Below, piece by piece: positions 34,744 to 42,605 of a DNA stretch of 64,000 nt. Under the pieces are notes generated by a model. That model was not told the DNA's origin and did not search any database. It saw nothing but the letters and a program-made list of their open reading frames with translations. Source of the stretch: Shimia sp047124445. GTDB lineage: Bacteria > Pseudomonadota > Alphaproteobacteria > Rhodobacterales > Rhodobacteraceae. Where the stretch lies: NCBI RefSeq assembly GCF_047124445.1, contig NZ_CP138921.1, positions 2,728,001 through 2,792,000 of the forward strand. The letters are read 5' to 3'. How positions within the stretch are numbered: position 1 is the first letter of the stretch; each line of letters opens with the position of its first letter. Position numbers and translations under genes: made by a program.

Positions 34744-35703
34744 TCAGCCCGCGGCGATCAATTCCGCTTGTGCCACGATCACTTCGGCTTGTTTGATAGA
34801 CGCAATGTCGACCAAGCGGCCTTTGTACACAGTGGCGCCTTCGCCGTTGGCTTTGGCCTGTTCCATTGCGGCAAGGATCTCACGCGCTTCGTTGACCGCT
34901 TCGTCAGATGGGGTGAACACTTCGTTGGCCAGAGCGATCTGTTTTGGGTGGATCGCCCATTTGCCTACCATACCCAAAGTCGCAGAGCGCTTGGCCTGCG
35001 CAATGTAGCCTTCGTCGTCGGAGAAGTCGCCAAAGGGGCCGTCCACTGGCAGGACGCCGTGAGTCCGGCAGGCGGCCACAATTGCGGCCTGCGCCCAGTG
35101 CCATGGGTCGGACCAGTGCTTCTGACCTTCATGCAACATGTAGTAGTTTTCCTGCGTGCCCCCAATACCTGTGGTCTGCATACCCATGGAAGCGGCGAAG
35201 TCGGCGGCGCCTAAGGACATGGCTTCGAGACGGGGTGAGGCGGCGGCGATGGCTTCTACGTGGGCGATGCCGGCGGCCGATTCGATGATAACTTCAAAAG
35301 CGATGCGCTTTTTGCGGCCTTTGGCAGCTTCAATTGCGGTGACCAGAGCATCCACGGCGTAGATGTCTTCGGCGCAGCCGACCTTTGGGATCATGATCTG
35401 ATCGAGGCGCTCACCGGCCTGCTCCAGCAGGTCAACCACGTCGCGATACCAGTACGGCGTGTCCAGACCGTTGATGCGCACGGACAGAGTCTTTTTGCCC
35501 CAATCAATTGAATTGATTGCCTCAATTGCGTTGGCGCGGGCCATATCCTTGTCCGACGGGGCCACGGAATCTTCCAGATCGATGTTGATCACATCCGCCG
35601 CAGACGCCGCCATTTTGGCAAACAGCTTGGTGTTGGACGCCGGGCCAAACAGCTGGCAGCGGTTGGGACGGGCGGGGGCGGCAGGCTGAAGTCGGAAGCT
35701 CAT
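34744..35703 (-). CDS. mcl1: L-malyl-CoA/beta-methylmalyl-CoA lyase
   Basis: This 319-residue enzyme of the HpcH/CitE family cleaves L-malyl-CoA to acetyl-CoA and glyoxylate and beta-methylmalyl-CoA to propionyl-CoA and glyoxylate, steps of the ethylmalonyl-CoA pathway for acetyl-CoA assimilation. Seen are the start MSFRLQPAAPARPNRCQLFGP, INIDLEDSVAPSDKD with acidic residues, VRINGLDTPYWYRD, and AFEVIIESAAGIAHVE. Length and N-terminus agree with Rhodobacter Mcl1. No other pathway genes are in the window. Confidence 0.93.
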   Translation of the reverse strand: MSFRLQPAAPARPNRCQLFGPASNTKLFAKMAASAADVINIDLEDSVAPSDKDMARANAIEAINSIDWGKKTLSVRINGLDTPYWYRDVVDLLEQAGERLDQIMIPKVGCAEDIYAVDALVTAIEAAKGRKKRIAFEVIIESAAGIAHVEAIAAASPRLEAMSLGAADFAASMGMQTTGIGGTQENYYMLHEGQKHWSDPWHWAQAAIVAACRTHGVLPVDGPFGDFSDDEGYIAQAKRSATLGMVGKWAIHPKQIALANEVFTPSDEAVNEAREILAAMEQAKANGEGATVYKGRLVDIASIKQAEVIVAQAELIAAG

Positions 35704-36039
35704 GACGTCACTCTCTAGGTAAGGATATTACGTTTTTCTGACGCCGATTGTTAGGAAGTTGCGCGCTTGACCGCAAGTAAATTGTGCGCACGCGGCATTA
35801 GTTTCGCTGCGTCGCGGCGCAAATACGTGGTTTGGCACGTCGGTATTGTGTCGGTATCGCGGCTGTATCACGGAGGTGCGAATTTCTCGCAGTTGCAGCA
35901 AGGTTCTTTCGTTAAGTCGAGTCTTTTTCGAAGAAATTTGCAAAGCTATGCTGCGCGGCAGCAACATTTGAGAACCTGGCCCGGTGCCCAGCGCATAAAC
36001 TTTGTCCGTTAACTGGGGATGATACGAAAGGGACGCGCG
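35704..36039. other. Intergenic region between mcl1 and dgcN
   Basis: This 336-base divergent region should hold the mcl1 and dgcN promoters. No open frame has coding character. A dyad GCTGC-GCG-GCAGC is at 35950-35962, about 80 bases before dgcN. I see no convincing sigma-70 promoter. Confidence 0.5.
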
Positions 36040-37041
36040 ATGATCGAAACTCCATACCTTCTGTTCTTGGGTGATGCACCGGACCAACTGGCCGCCAAAG
36101 TGGCGCAGGGCATCAAAGACTGGCGTCCAGAGAATGCCGTAGGTCAATTCCGCATGGAGGGCTGCAAAGCCGACATGGGGCTGACCGATATGAGCCTGGT
36201 GGAAGCCCGCGAAGCCGGCGCCAAAACGCTGGTGATTGGCGTGGCCAACCGTGGCGGCGTGATTTCCCAGGAGTGGAAAAAGGTGCTGGTGATGGCGCTG
36301 GAAGAGGGTTTTGATCTGGCCTCCGGCCTGCACAACCTGCTGCGCGACGAGCCGGATCTGGTGGCCGTGGCGGAAGCCACCGGCCAAAAGCTGCACGATG
36401 TGCGGGTGCCGGAAGTGGAATACCCGATTGCGAACGGCAAGAAGCGCAGCGGTAAGCGCGTGCTGGCCGTAGGCACCGACTGTTCCGTGGGCAAGATGTA
36501 CACCGCCCTCTGCATGGATGCGGAAATGCGCAAGCGCGGCATGAAGTCGACCTTCCGTGCCACCGGTCAGACCGGCATTCTGGTGACCGGTGACGGCGTA
36601 CCGCTGGACGCGGTGATTGCTGACTTTATGGCAGGCTCCGTAGAGTGGCTGACGCCGGACAATGACGAAGACCACTGGGACCACATCGAAGGTCAGGGCA
36701 GCCTGTTCCACGTGTCCTATTCCGGTGTGACCATGGCGTTGATCCATGGCGGCCAGCCAGACGCGCTGATCCTCGCCCATGAGCCAACCCGCGAGCACAT
36801 GCGCGGCCTGCCGGAATACCAGCAGCCTAGCCTGCAGGAACTACGCGATCTGGCGCTGCCGCTGGCCAAAGTGGCCAACCCGGCCTGTGAGGTTGTTGGC
36901 GTGTCGGTGAACACCCAGCACATGGCGGAAGATGAGGCAAAAGCCTATCTGGCACAGGTTGAGGCCGAGATGGGGCTGCCAGCCACCGACCCGTTCCGTT
37001 TTGGCGCGGGCAAGCTGGTGGACGCGCTCGCAGCGCTGTAA
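36040..37041 (+). CDS. dgcN: DUF1611 protein, DgcN-type D-glutamate N-acetyltransferase
   Basis: This 333-residue protein belongs to DUF1611. A P-loop-like AVGTDCSVGKMYTAL lies at about residues 143-157, followed by FRATGQTGILVTGDGVPLDAVIADF. In marine Proteobacteria and haloarchaea the pair DgcN-DgcA converts D-glutamate to N-acetyl-D-glutamate and then to N-acetyl-L-glutamate. Here the gene is followed by an enolase-family epimerase and a D-amino-acid transaminase, which supports that role. The ATG at 36040 follows AAAGGGA; an in-frame ATG at 36019 is possible. The assignment is family knowledge plus context. Confidence 0.82.
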   Translation: MIETPYLLFLGDAPDQLAAKVAQGIKDWRPENAVGQFRMEGCKADMGLTDMSLVEAREAGAKTLVIGVANRGGVISQEWKKVLVMALEEGFDLASGLHNLLRDEPDLVAVAEATGQKLHDVRVPEVEYPIANGKKRSGKRVLAVGTDCSVGKMYTALCMDAEMRKRGMKSTFRATGQTGILVTGDGVPLDAVIADFMAGSVEWLTPDNDEDHWDHIEGQGSLFHVSYSGVTMALIHGGQPDALILAHEPTREHMRGLPEYQQPSLQELRDLALPLAKVANPACEVVGVSVNTQHMAEDEAKAYLAQVEAEMGLPATDPFRFGAGKLVDALAAL

Positions 37042-37056
37042 AGTTGCAACAACAAG

Positions 37057-37105
37057 CCGGGGGCGCCGCCCCCGGACCCCTGGGATATTTTTGGCCAAAT
37101 GAAAG
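37057..37105 (+). repeat. Rhodobacterales-type GC-hairpin/TATTTTT intergenic element, copy 2
   Basis: CCGGGGG-CGCCG-CCCCCGG (37057-37075) is followed by ACCCCTGGGATATTTTTGG and AAATGAAAG. It lies between dgcN and dgcA and could attenuate transcription. A diverged copy occurs at 26859-26921 on the other strand. Confidence 0.6.
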
Positions 37106-37162
37106 TGCGGCGCGATGCGCTGTGACGAATATTGGCCGCAAGACGCTTTGAAAGGCCTCCAC

Positions 37163-38125
37163 ATGCGAATTTCCGTCACCCCTGATGTGTTCAAACTGGC
37201 GCAGGTGTTCACCATTTCCCGTGGCTCGCGCACGGAAGCCAAAGTTCTGACCGTGAAGGTTGAAGAAGACGGATACGTGGGCTGGGGCGAATGTGTGCCC
37301 TATGCGCGCTATGGTGAGACATTGGAGAATGTCACGCAGCTGATCGAAAGCGTAAAAGGCCCGGTGACCCGCGAGGGGCTGTACACCTTGCCAGCAGGTG
37401 CCGCGCGCAATGCGTTGGACTGCGCGCTGTGGGATCTGGAGTGCAAGAAGGCGGGCAAACGCGCCTGGGAACTGGCTGGCTTGCCGCAGCCGGGGCCGGA
37501 GATCACCGCCTATACGCTGTCTTTGGCGGAACCGGCAGAGATGCAGGCACAGGCGGCGAAAAACGCGCATCGGCCTTTGTTGAAAATCAAACTGGGCACG
37601 CCGGATGACATGGCGCGTCTGGAAGCGGTGCGCGCCGGCGCGCCAAAATCTACCATCATTGTGGATGCCAACGAAGGCTGGTCCGCCGAGGTCTATGCCG
37701 ATCTGGCGCCGCATCTGGTGCGGCTGGGTGTGGCACTGGTGGAGCAACCGCTGCCTGCCGGGGACGATGACGCCCTGTTGGGCATGGAGCGTCCCGTACC
37801 GGTCTGCGCCGATGAGAGCGCGCATGATTGCTCGACGTTGCCCAAGCTCAAAGGCAAATATGATGTGGTGAACATCAAGCTCGACAAAACCGGTGGCTTG
37901 ACCGAGGCGCTGCGGTTGCGTGAAGCGGCCTTGGCAGAGGGCTATAAGGTGATGGTCGGCTGCATGGTCGGCAGTTCGCTGGCGATGGCCCCGGCAACAT
38001 TGGTGGCACAGGGCGCGATGGTGACCGATCTGGACGGACCGCTGTTGTTGGCCGAAGACCGCGACACGCCGTTGACCTTTGACGCAGACGGCGTACATCC
38101 GCCCAGCGCGGCGCTTTGGGGCTAA
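37163..38125 (+). CDS. dgcA: Enolase-superfamily epimerase, DgcA-type N-acetyl-D-glutamate racemase
   Basis: This 320-residue enzyme of the mandelate racemase/muconate-lactonizing group has the dipeptide-epimerase type active site: KIK lysines at 141 and 143, metal ligands D168 (VDANEGW), E194 (VEQP) and D217 (ADES), and K239 in NIKLDKTGG. It would racemise N-acetyl-D-glutamate formed by DgcN. An L-Ala-D/L-Glu epimerase role in murein recycling is the main alternative. The ATG at 37163 follows AAAGG; the next gene begins three bases after the stop. Confidence 0.82.
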   Translation: MRISVTPDVFKLAQVFTISRGSRTEAKVLTVKVEEDGYVGWGECVPYARYGETLENVTQLIESVKGPVTREGLYTLPAGAARNALDCALWDLECKKAGKRAWELAGLPQPGPEITAYTLSLAEPAEMQAQAAKNAHRPLLKIKLGTPDDMARLEAVRAGAPKSTIIVDANEGWSAEVYADLAPHLVRLGVALVEQPLPAGDDDALLGMERPVPVCADESAHDCSTLPKLKGKYDVVNIKLDKTGGLTEALRLREAALAEGYKVMVGCMVGSSLAMAPATLVAQGAMVTDLDGPLLLAEDRDTPLTFDADGVHPPSAALWG

Positions 38126-38128
38126 GCC

Positions 38129-38881
38129 ATGACTGACCGGTGGGCGGTGATTTCCGACGTCCATGGCAATGTGGACGCCTTGAAAGCGGTGTTGGCCGAG
38201 ATTGATCGGCTGGGCTGTTCCCGGATCCTGAACCTTGGTGACCACGCCAGTGGGCCTTTGGCGGCAGCGGAAACGCTGGATGTGCTTATGGCGCGGGATG
38301 ATATGATTTCTGTGCGCGGCAACCATGACCGCTATCTTTTAGATCCACCGGACACGCTGGGCCCATCGGATGCGGTGGCGGCGGCGCAGTTGACCGACAG
38401 CCACAAGGAATGGCTTGCGGCGTTGCCGGCGACAAACTTGGTGGAAGATGTCTTCTTGTGCCATGGCACACCGGAGAGTGACGAGACCTATTGGCTGCAT
38501 GATGTGACGCCGCAGGGGGATTTGGTGGATCGCAGTGGCCCGGCGGTGGCGGCATTGGCAGCCCCCGCGCCTGTCGAAGCAAAAGTGCTTCTGTGCGGTC
38601 ACACGCATTTGCCTCGCGCTGTGCAACTGGCGACGGGTGCGGTGGTGCTCAACCCCGGCAGCGTTGGTCTGCCCGCCTATGACGACGTCGCACCGGTGCC
38701 GCATGTGGTGCAAAGTGGTGATCCGGCAGCGCGGGTTGCGGTGATGGAGCGCGGATCCCATGGGTGGGATATCTCCCTGCACCGTGTGGCCTATGATGCG
38801 GGCCGGATGGTGGCGCTTGCACAGGCGCACAACCGCCCGGATTGGGCTCATCCGCTGAAAACCGGATGGTTTGAGACCTGA
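38129..38881 (+). CDS. Metallophosphoesterase family protein (YfcE/ApaH-like)
   Basis: This 250-residue calcineurin-like phosphoesterase has the metal motifs ISDVHGNVDAL at residues 8-18, LGDHASG near 37, VRGNHDRYLL near 63, LCHGTPE near 110 and LLCGHTHLPRAV near 153, the canonical D-x-H, G-D-x-x, G-N-H-D/E and G-H-x-H series. The third base of the series reads GDHAS, a variant of GDxxD. It starts three bases after dgcA, so it is co-transcribed in the D-amino-acid cluster, but its substrate and reason for being there are unknown. Confidence 0.88.
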   Translation: MTDRWAVISDVHGNVDALKAVLAEIDRLGCSRILNLGDHASGPLAAAETLDVLMARDDMISVRGNHDRYLLDPPDTLGPSDAVAAAQLTDSHKEWLAALPATNLVEDVFLCHGTPESDETYWLHDVTPQGDLVDRSGPAVAALAAPAPVEAKVLLCGHTHLPRAVQLATGAVVLNPGSVGLPAYDDVAPVPHVVQSGDPAARVAVMERGSHGWDISLHRVAYDAGRMVALAQAHNRPDWAHPLKTGWFET

Positions 38882-38952
38882 GATTTCGAAACACGCTTGA
38901 CCTGTGGTGCAGCGCACCCGACAAAGCAGCAGATTGCTAGGAGAGACACACG

Positions 38953-39813
38953 ATGAGCCGCACTGTTTACGTCAATGGCGAATACCTGCCGGAAGAAGAC
39001 GCCAAGATTTCGATTTTCGACCGGGGCTTCCTGATGGCGGACGCGGTCTATGAGGTGACCTCGGTGCTGGACGGCAAGCTGATCGACTTTGAAGGCCACG
39101 CCGTGCGTTTGAAGCGCTCGCTGGACGAGCTGGAGATGGCGGAGCCTTGCAGCAAAGACGAGCTTCTGGCGATCCACCGCAAGCTGGTGGAAGAGAACGG
39201 CATTGTGGAAGGTCTGGTGTATCTGCAGGTCAGCCGTGGGTCCGATGGCGACCGCGATTTTGTCTTCCCGTCTGAGGACACGCCACCGTCCATCGTGCTG
39301 TTTACACAGAACAAACCGGGCCTAGCGGACAGCCCTGCGGCCAAGAAGGGCGCGAAGATCATCTCGATCGAGGACATCCGTTGGGGCCGTCGCGACATCA
39401 AGACCGTGCAGCTGCTGTACCCATCCATGGGCAAGATGATGGCCAAGAAGGCCGGTGCGGATGATGCCTGGCTGGTGGAAGACGGCTATGTGACCGAGGG
39501 CACGTCGAACAACGCGTATTTTGTGAAGGACGGCGTGATTGTGACGCGTCCGCTGAGCAACGACATCCTGCATGGCATCACCCGTAAGGCGGTTTTGCGG
39601 ATGGCGGCTGAGGCGCAGCTGAAGATCGAAGAGCGTCTGTTCACAATCGAGGAAGCGCAGGGTGCGGATGAGGCGTTCACCACCTCGGCGAGTGCCTTTG
39701 TGATGCCGGTTGTGGAGATCGATGGCGTGGCGCTGGGAGATGGCACACCGGGGCCAATTGCGACCCGTCTGCGTGAGATCTATCTGGACGAAAGCAAGAA
39801 GGCGGCGATCTGA
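38953..39813 (+). CDS. dat: D-amino-acid transaminase
   Basis: This 286-residue fold-type IV PLP enzyme exchanges amino groups between D-amino acids and 2-oxo acids, for example D-alanine plus 2-oxoglutarate to pyruvate plus D-glutamate. The PLP lysine is K150 in DIKTVQLLYPS, and the motif VTEGTSNNAYFVKDG near 183 and SNDILHGITRKAVL near 204 are family blocks. GGAGAG precedes the ATG. Location behind dgcN-dgcA suggests that it supplies D-glutamate to them. A branched-chain aminotransferase-like activity is a less likely alternative. Confidence 0.9.
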   Translation: MSRTVYVNGEYLPEEDAKISIFDRGFLMADAVYEVTSVLDGKLIDFEGHAVRLKRSLDELEMAEPCSKDELLAIHRKLVEENGIVEGLVYLQVSRGSDGDRDFVFPSEDTPPSIVLFTQNKPGLADSPAAKKGAKIISIEDIRWGRRDIKTVQLLYPSMGKMMAKKAGADDAWLVEDGYVTEGTSNNAYFVKDGVIVTRPLSNDILHGITRKAVLRMAAEAQLKIEERLFTIEEAQGADEAFTTSASAFVMPVVEIDGVALGDGTPGPIATRLREIYLDESKKAAI

Positions 39814-39843
39814 GGATCGGCCTAGCCGCGAACAATTTGGAAG

Positions 39844-39873
39844 GGCTGGAGTGGCAACACTCCGGCCTTTCTT
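39844..39873 (+). terminator. Rho-independent terminator after dat
   Basis: GGCTGGAGTG/CACTCCGGCC (39844-39853 with 39858-39867, loop GCAA, one G-U pair) is followed by TTTCTT. It ends the dgc-dat transcript. Confidence 0.85.
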
Positions 39874-39934
39874 ATGGGCTTAAGGCTGTGTGTTTCACAG
39901 CAAAAGCGCAAAGCGTCCCGTGAGCGGGGCATGG

Positions 39935-39976
39935 CATGCTGATTGTAGGCTAGGGTGAGTGGTGGCAATCAGCATG
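39935..39976. repeat. Inverted repeat CATGCTGATTG, 20-base spacer
   Basis: CATGCTGATTG (39935-39945) and CAATCAGCATG (39966-39976) are perfect 11-base complementary arms. The right arm contains the ATG of a 32-codon open frame ending at 40072. It could be a hairpin or a protein-binding site; no function is assigned. Confidence 0.6.
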
Positions 39977-40072
39977 AATAAAATCGAGTACACTCATGGT
40001 CGCCGAGAAAGGGCGCTGAGTCAACTAAAGGTTGCTCGCCATGCCATTTCCCGACTTAGACCGTTGGTTTGA

Positions 40073-41374
40073 CTAGCTTGTGCTGCGCGCCTGATGGCGC
40101 TGCCAGAGCCACTCGGCGAGACGGCGGATGCCGATGCCGGTGCGAATCTCAAACGCCTCGTAGTGGAAGTTGCGCTGGGAGACGCCCTGTTTCGGTAGGT
40201 CCTTGGACAGCGCGCGGCGCATGGGGACGGGGCCACAGAACAGCACTTTGCGGGTGGCGATATCATCCACCAGGCCCGGCAAGGCAGCGGCGGTGAAGCG
40301 GCCGCGCTCGGCGCTTTGCCAGAGGATCAGCGTTAGGTTTGGCTTGGCCGCTGCCAGCGCTTCGAGTTCTGCCAGATGCGGCGCATTCGCCTTGTCCCGC
40401 ACACAGTAGACCAGCGTGACCGGGGCTGCGTCAGCTGGCAAAGCCTGAGCCAGCGCCACAAACGGGGTGACACCCACGCCCGCCGCGATCCAGACCTGCG
40501 CGCCCTTGGCGCGTCCGAAGTGGCCGTAGGGGCCGTCCGCCTGAAGGGCCTGCCCCACGGCCAAGCTGCGGGAAACGCGGTTGGTCAGATCGCCCAGTGG
40601 CGCGACGGTGATGCGCAGGGCGCCATCGTCTGTAGGAGCGGAGGAAATGGTGAAGGGGTGCGGTTCATTCAGGCCGGCACCGGAGAAGCGGAAGAAAGCA
40701 AACTGACCCGCGCGGTGACGCAGCGGACGGCCCGTCGGCTTCATGTCCACGGCAATCGCATCCCCTTCCTGTGTCACAGCGGTGATTTCATACGACTTGC
40801 GCGGGCGCATACCACGTGGCGCAGAGGTCCAGGCGTAGGCCACCGTGCCCACAATGCAGACCGCCCACATATACAGACCCAGCGGATCGCCGTTTTTGAA
40901 AGGCTTCAGAATGTAGAGGTAGTGGAAGGCGCCAAACAGGAAGAAAATCCCAATGAAGCGGTGGGTCCATTTCCACAGATGATAGGGAATGAAGGTTGCA
41001 ACCGTGATCACCACCAGCATCAACAGGCCATAGAGACTGACTTCGCCAAGGGTTTCGGCCAGATCCACCAGCATGGTTTCCTGCCCCAGACCTTTCATGT
41101 CCGCATCAATGGTATCGTGCAGCAGGATCGCCACCATGGCGCCAATGCCGAGCCATTTATGCAGGCGGTAAGATTGGTCCATCGGGCCAAAGACCATTTC
41201 CACGCCGGGCCAGCGGGTGGCGATCAGATGGGAGATGGCCATGGCGATCAACGCGCCCAGGCCGAGATATTGGCTAAACAGCGCCAAGCCGTCCCGGCCC
41301 TGCGCAATTTGTGGCCACCACACAAACGGCAGCGCCAAAGCCACTGCCACCAAAAGAAGTCCGAATTTTTTCAC
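40073..41374 (-). CDS. Ferric-reductase-like transmembrane flavoprotein
   Basis: This 433-residue protein joins a membrane part (residues 1-205, about six helices) with haem-binding-type histidines, for example HKWLGIGAMVAILLHDTID and HRFIGIFFLFGAFHYLY, to a cytoplasmic FAD/NAD(P)H domain (about 208-410) with HRAGQFAFFRF, EPHPFTISSAP and AGVGVTPFVALAQ. It resembles ferric reductases and NADPH-oxidase-like proteins that pass electrons from NAD(P)H through FAD and haem across the membrane. The acceptor, ferric iron or oxygen, is not determined. Confidence 0.88.
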   Translation of the reverse strand: MKKFGLLLVAVALALPFVWWPQIAQGRDGLALFSQYLGLGALIAMAISHLIATRWPGVEMVFGPMDQSYRLHKWLGIGAMVAILLHDTIDADMKGLGQETMLVDLAETLGEVSLYGLLMLVVITVATFIPYHLWKWTHRFIGIFFLFGAFHYLYILKPFKNGDPLGLYMWAVCIVGTVAYAWTSAPRGMRPRKSYEITAVTQEGDAIAVDMKPTGRPLRHRAGQFAFFRFSGAGLNEPHPFTISSAPTDDGALRITVAPLGDLTNRVSRSLAVGQALQADGPYGHFGRAKGAQVWIAAGVGVTPFVALAQALPADAAPVTLVYCVRDKANAPHLAELEALAAAKPNLTLILWQSAERGRFTAAALPGLVDDIATRKVLFCGPVPMRRALSKDLPKQGVSQRNFHYEAFEIRTGIGIRRLAEWLWQRHQARSTS

Positions 41375-41496
41375 GGTCCTGTTCCCACCTCGTGCCTAGG
41401 CCACAATTGGCCATCAGTTCGCGCGGCCTACATGCCCCAAGGGCAGGCTTGGTGGGAAGGGGGTATTCCGCCAAAACTGGCGGAATAAACCATGGT

Positions 41497-42480
41497 TTAG
41501 GCCACTTTCATCACGATTTTGCCGATGTGGCCGCTGCTTTCCATACGCTGGTGCGCCGCCACGGCATCCGCCAAGGCGAATTCGCTGTCCATCACCGGCG
41601 CAACGCGCCCACTTTCCAGAAGCGGCCAAACATCACTGCGCAAGGCCTCGGCGATCTTGGCTTTGGCGAGGTCACTCTGCGGGCGCAGGGTGGAGCCGGT
41701 GATGGTCAGACGGCGCATCATCACATGGGCGAAGTTGAGCTGGATTTGTGGACCTTGCAGGAAGGCAATCTGTACCAAACGCCCGTCATCGGCGAGCGCC
41801 TTCACATTGCGCGGCAGGTAGTCGCCACCGACCATGTCCAGGATCAGATTGGCCCCACCCTCGGCACGCAGCACATCGACAAAGTCCTCGGCGCGATAGT
41901 TGATCGCCTTTTCTGCGCCGAGCTTCAGGCAGGCTTCGCATTTCTCGTCAGAGCCCGCGGTGGTGAAGACGCGCGCGCCAAAAGCGTTGGCAAGCTGGAT
42001 GGCGGTTGTGCCGATGCCGGAGGAGCCACCGTGCACCAAAAATCGTTCGCCCGCTTTGAGACCGCCCCGTTGGAAGACGTTGGAATAGACGGTGAAGAAG
42101 GTCTCCGGCAGGCAGGCCGCTTCTTTGAGCCCCATGCCTTTGGGCACGGGCAGGCAATGTGCGGCGGGTGTCAGCACATATTCAGCGTAGCCGCCGCCGG
42201 GTAGCAGAGCGCAGACCTCATCGCCTTCGGCCCACTCACTTACTCCCGCCCCGACAGCGGCAATCGTGCCGGAGGCTTCGAGACCTGGCAGATCGGAGGC
42301 ATTGGCTGGCGGATTATAAAGACCGGCCCGTTGCAACACATCCGGGCGGTTCACGCCGGAGTAAGCCACCTTAATCAGAACCTCGCCGGGACCGGGAGTC
42401 GGGATGGGGCGCTGAACCATTTTGAGCACATCCGCAGCACCGGGTTTTGAAATTTCAACGGCGGTCATGGTCTGTGTCAT
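41497..42480 (-). CDS. NAD(P)H-quinone oxidoreductase, PIG3/zeta-crystallin type
   Basis: This 327-residue medium-chain dehydrogenase-like enzyme lacks the zinc-binding cysteines of alcohol dehydrogenases. The N-terminal GroES-like domain has YSGVNRPDVLQRAGLYNPP, and the Rossmann domain has FLVHGGSSGIGTTAIQLANAFGA near residue 142. The PIG3 subgroup reduces quinones with NADPH. The ATG at 42480 follows AGGGAGA; an upstream in-frame start would add 35 residues that do not fit the family. It is divergent from the MFS gene. Confidence 0.92.
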   Translation of the reverse strand: MTQTMTAVEISKPGAADVLKMVQRPIPTPGPGEVLIKVAYSGVNRPDVLQRAGLYNPPANASDLPGLEASGTIAAVGAGVSEWAEGDEVCALLPGGGYAEYVLTPAAHCLPVPKGMGLKEAACLPETFFTVYSNVFQRGGLKAGERFLVHGGSSGIGTTAIQLANAFGARVFTTAGSDEKCEACLKLGAEKAINYRAEDFVDVLRAEGGANLILDMVGGDYLPRNVKALADDGRLVQIAFLQGPQIQLNFAHVMMRRLTITGSTLRPQSDLAKAKIAEALRSDVWPLLESGRVAPVMDSEFALADAVAAHQRMESSGHIGKIVMKVA

Positions 42481-42605
42481 GGTGGTCTCCCTGTGATGTG
42501 CCTTCTGTCTAACAGAGGCCAGCCACAGGGGAACAGGCACTTTTGTCGCGCTGACGCAGCGACGGGCGCTCTTGAGATTTGCCATATCAAGACTAGGGTG
42601 ACGCT

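Noticed and set aside
35767..36012. 81-codon frame in the mcl1-dgcN intergenic region
   Set aside because: Composition is not protein-like, there is no ribosome-binding site, and it covers the expected dgcN promoter.
39974..40072. 32-codon frame as a protein-coding gene
   Set aside because: No clear ribosome-binding site and no recognised family, so it is reported only as a finding.
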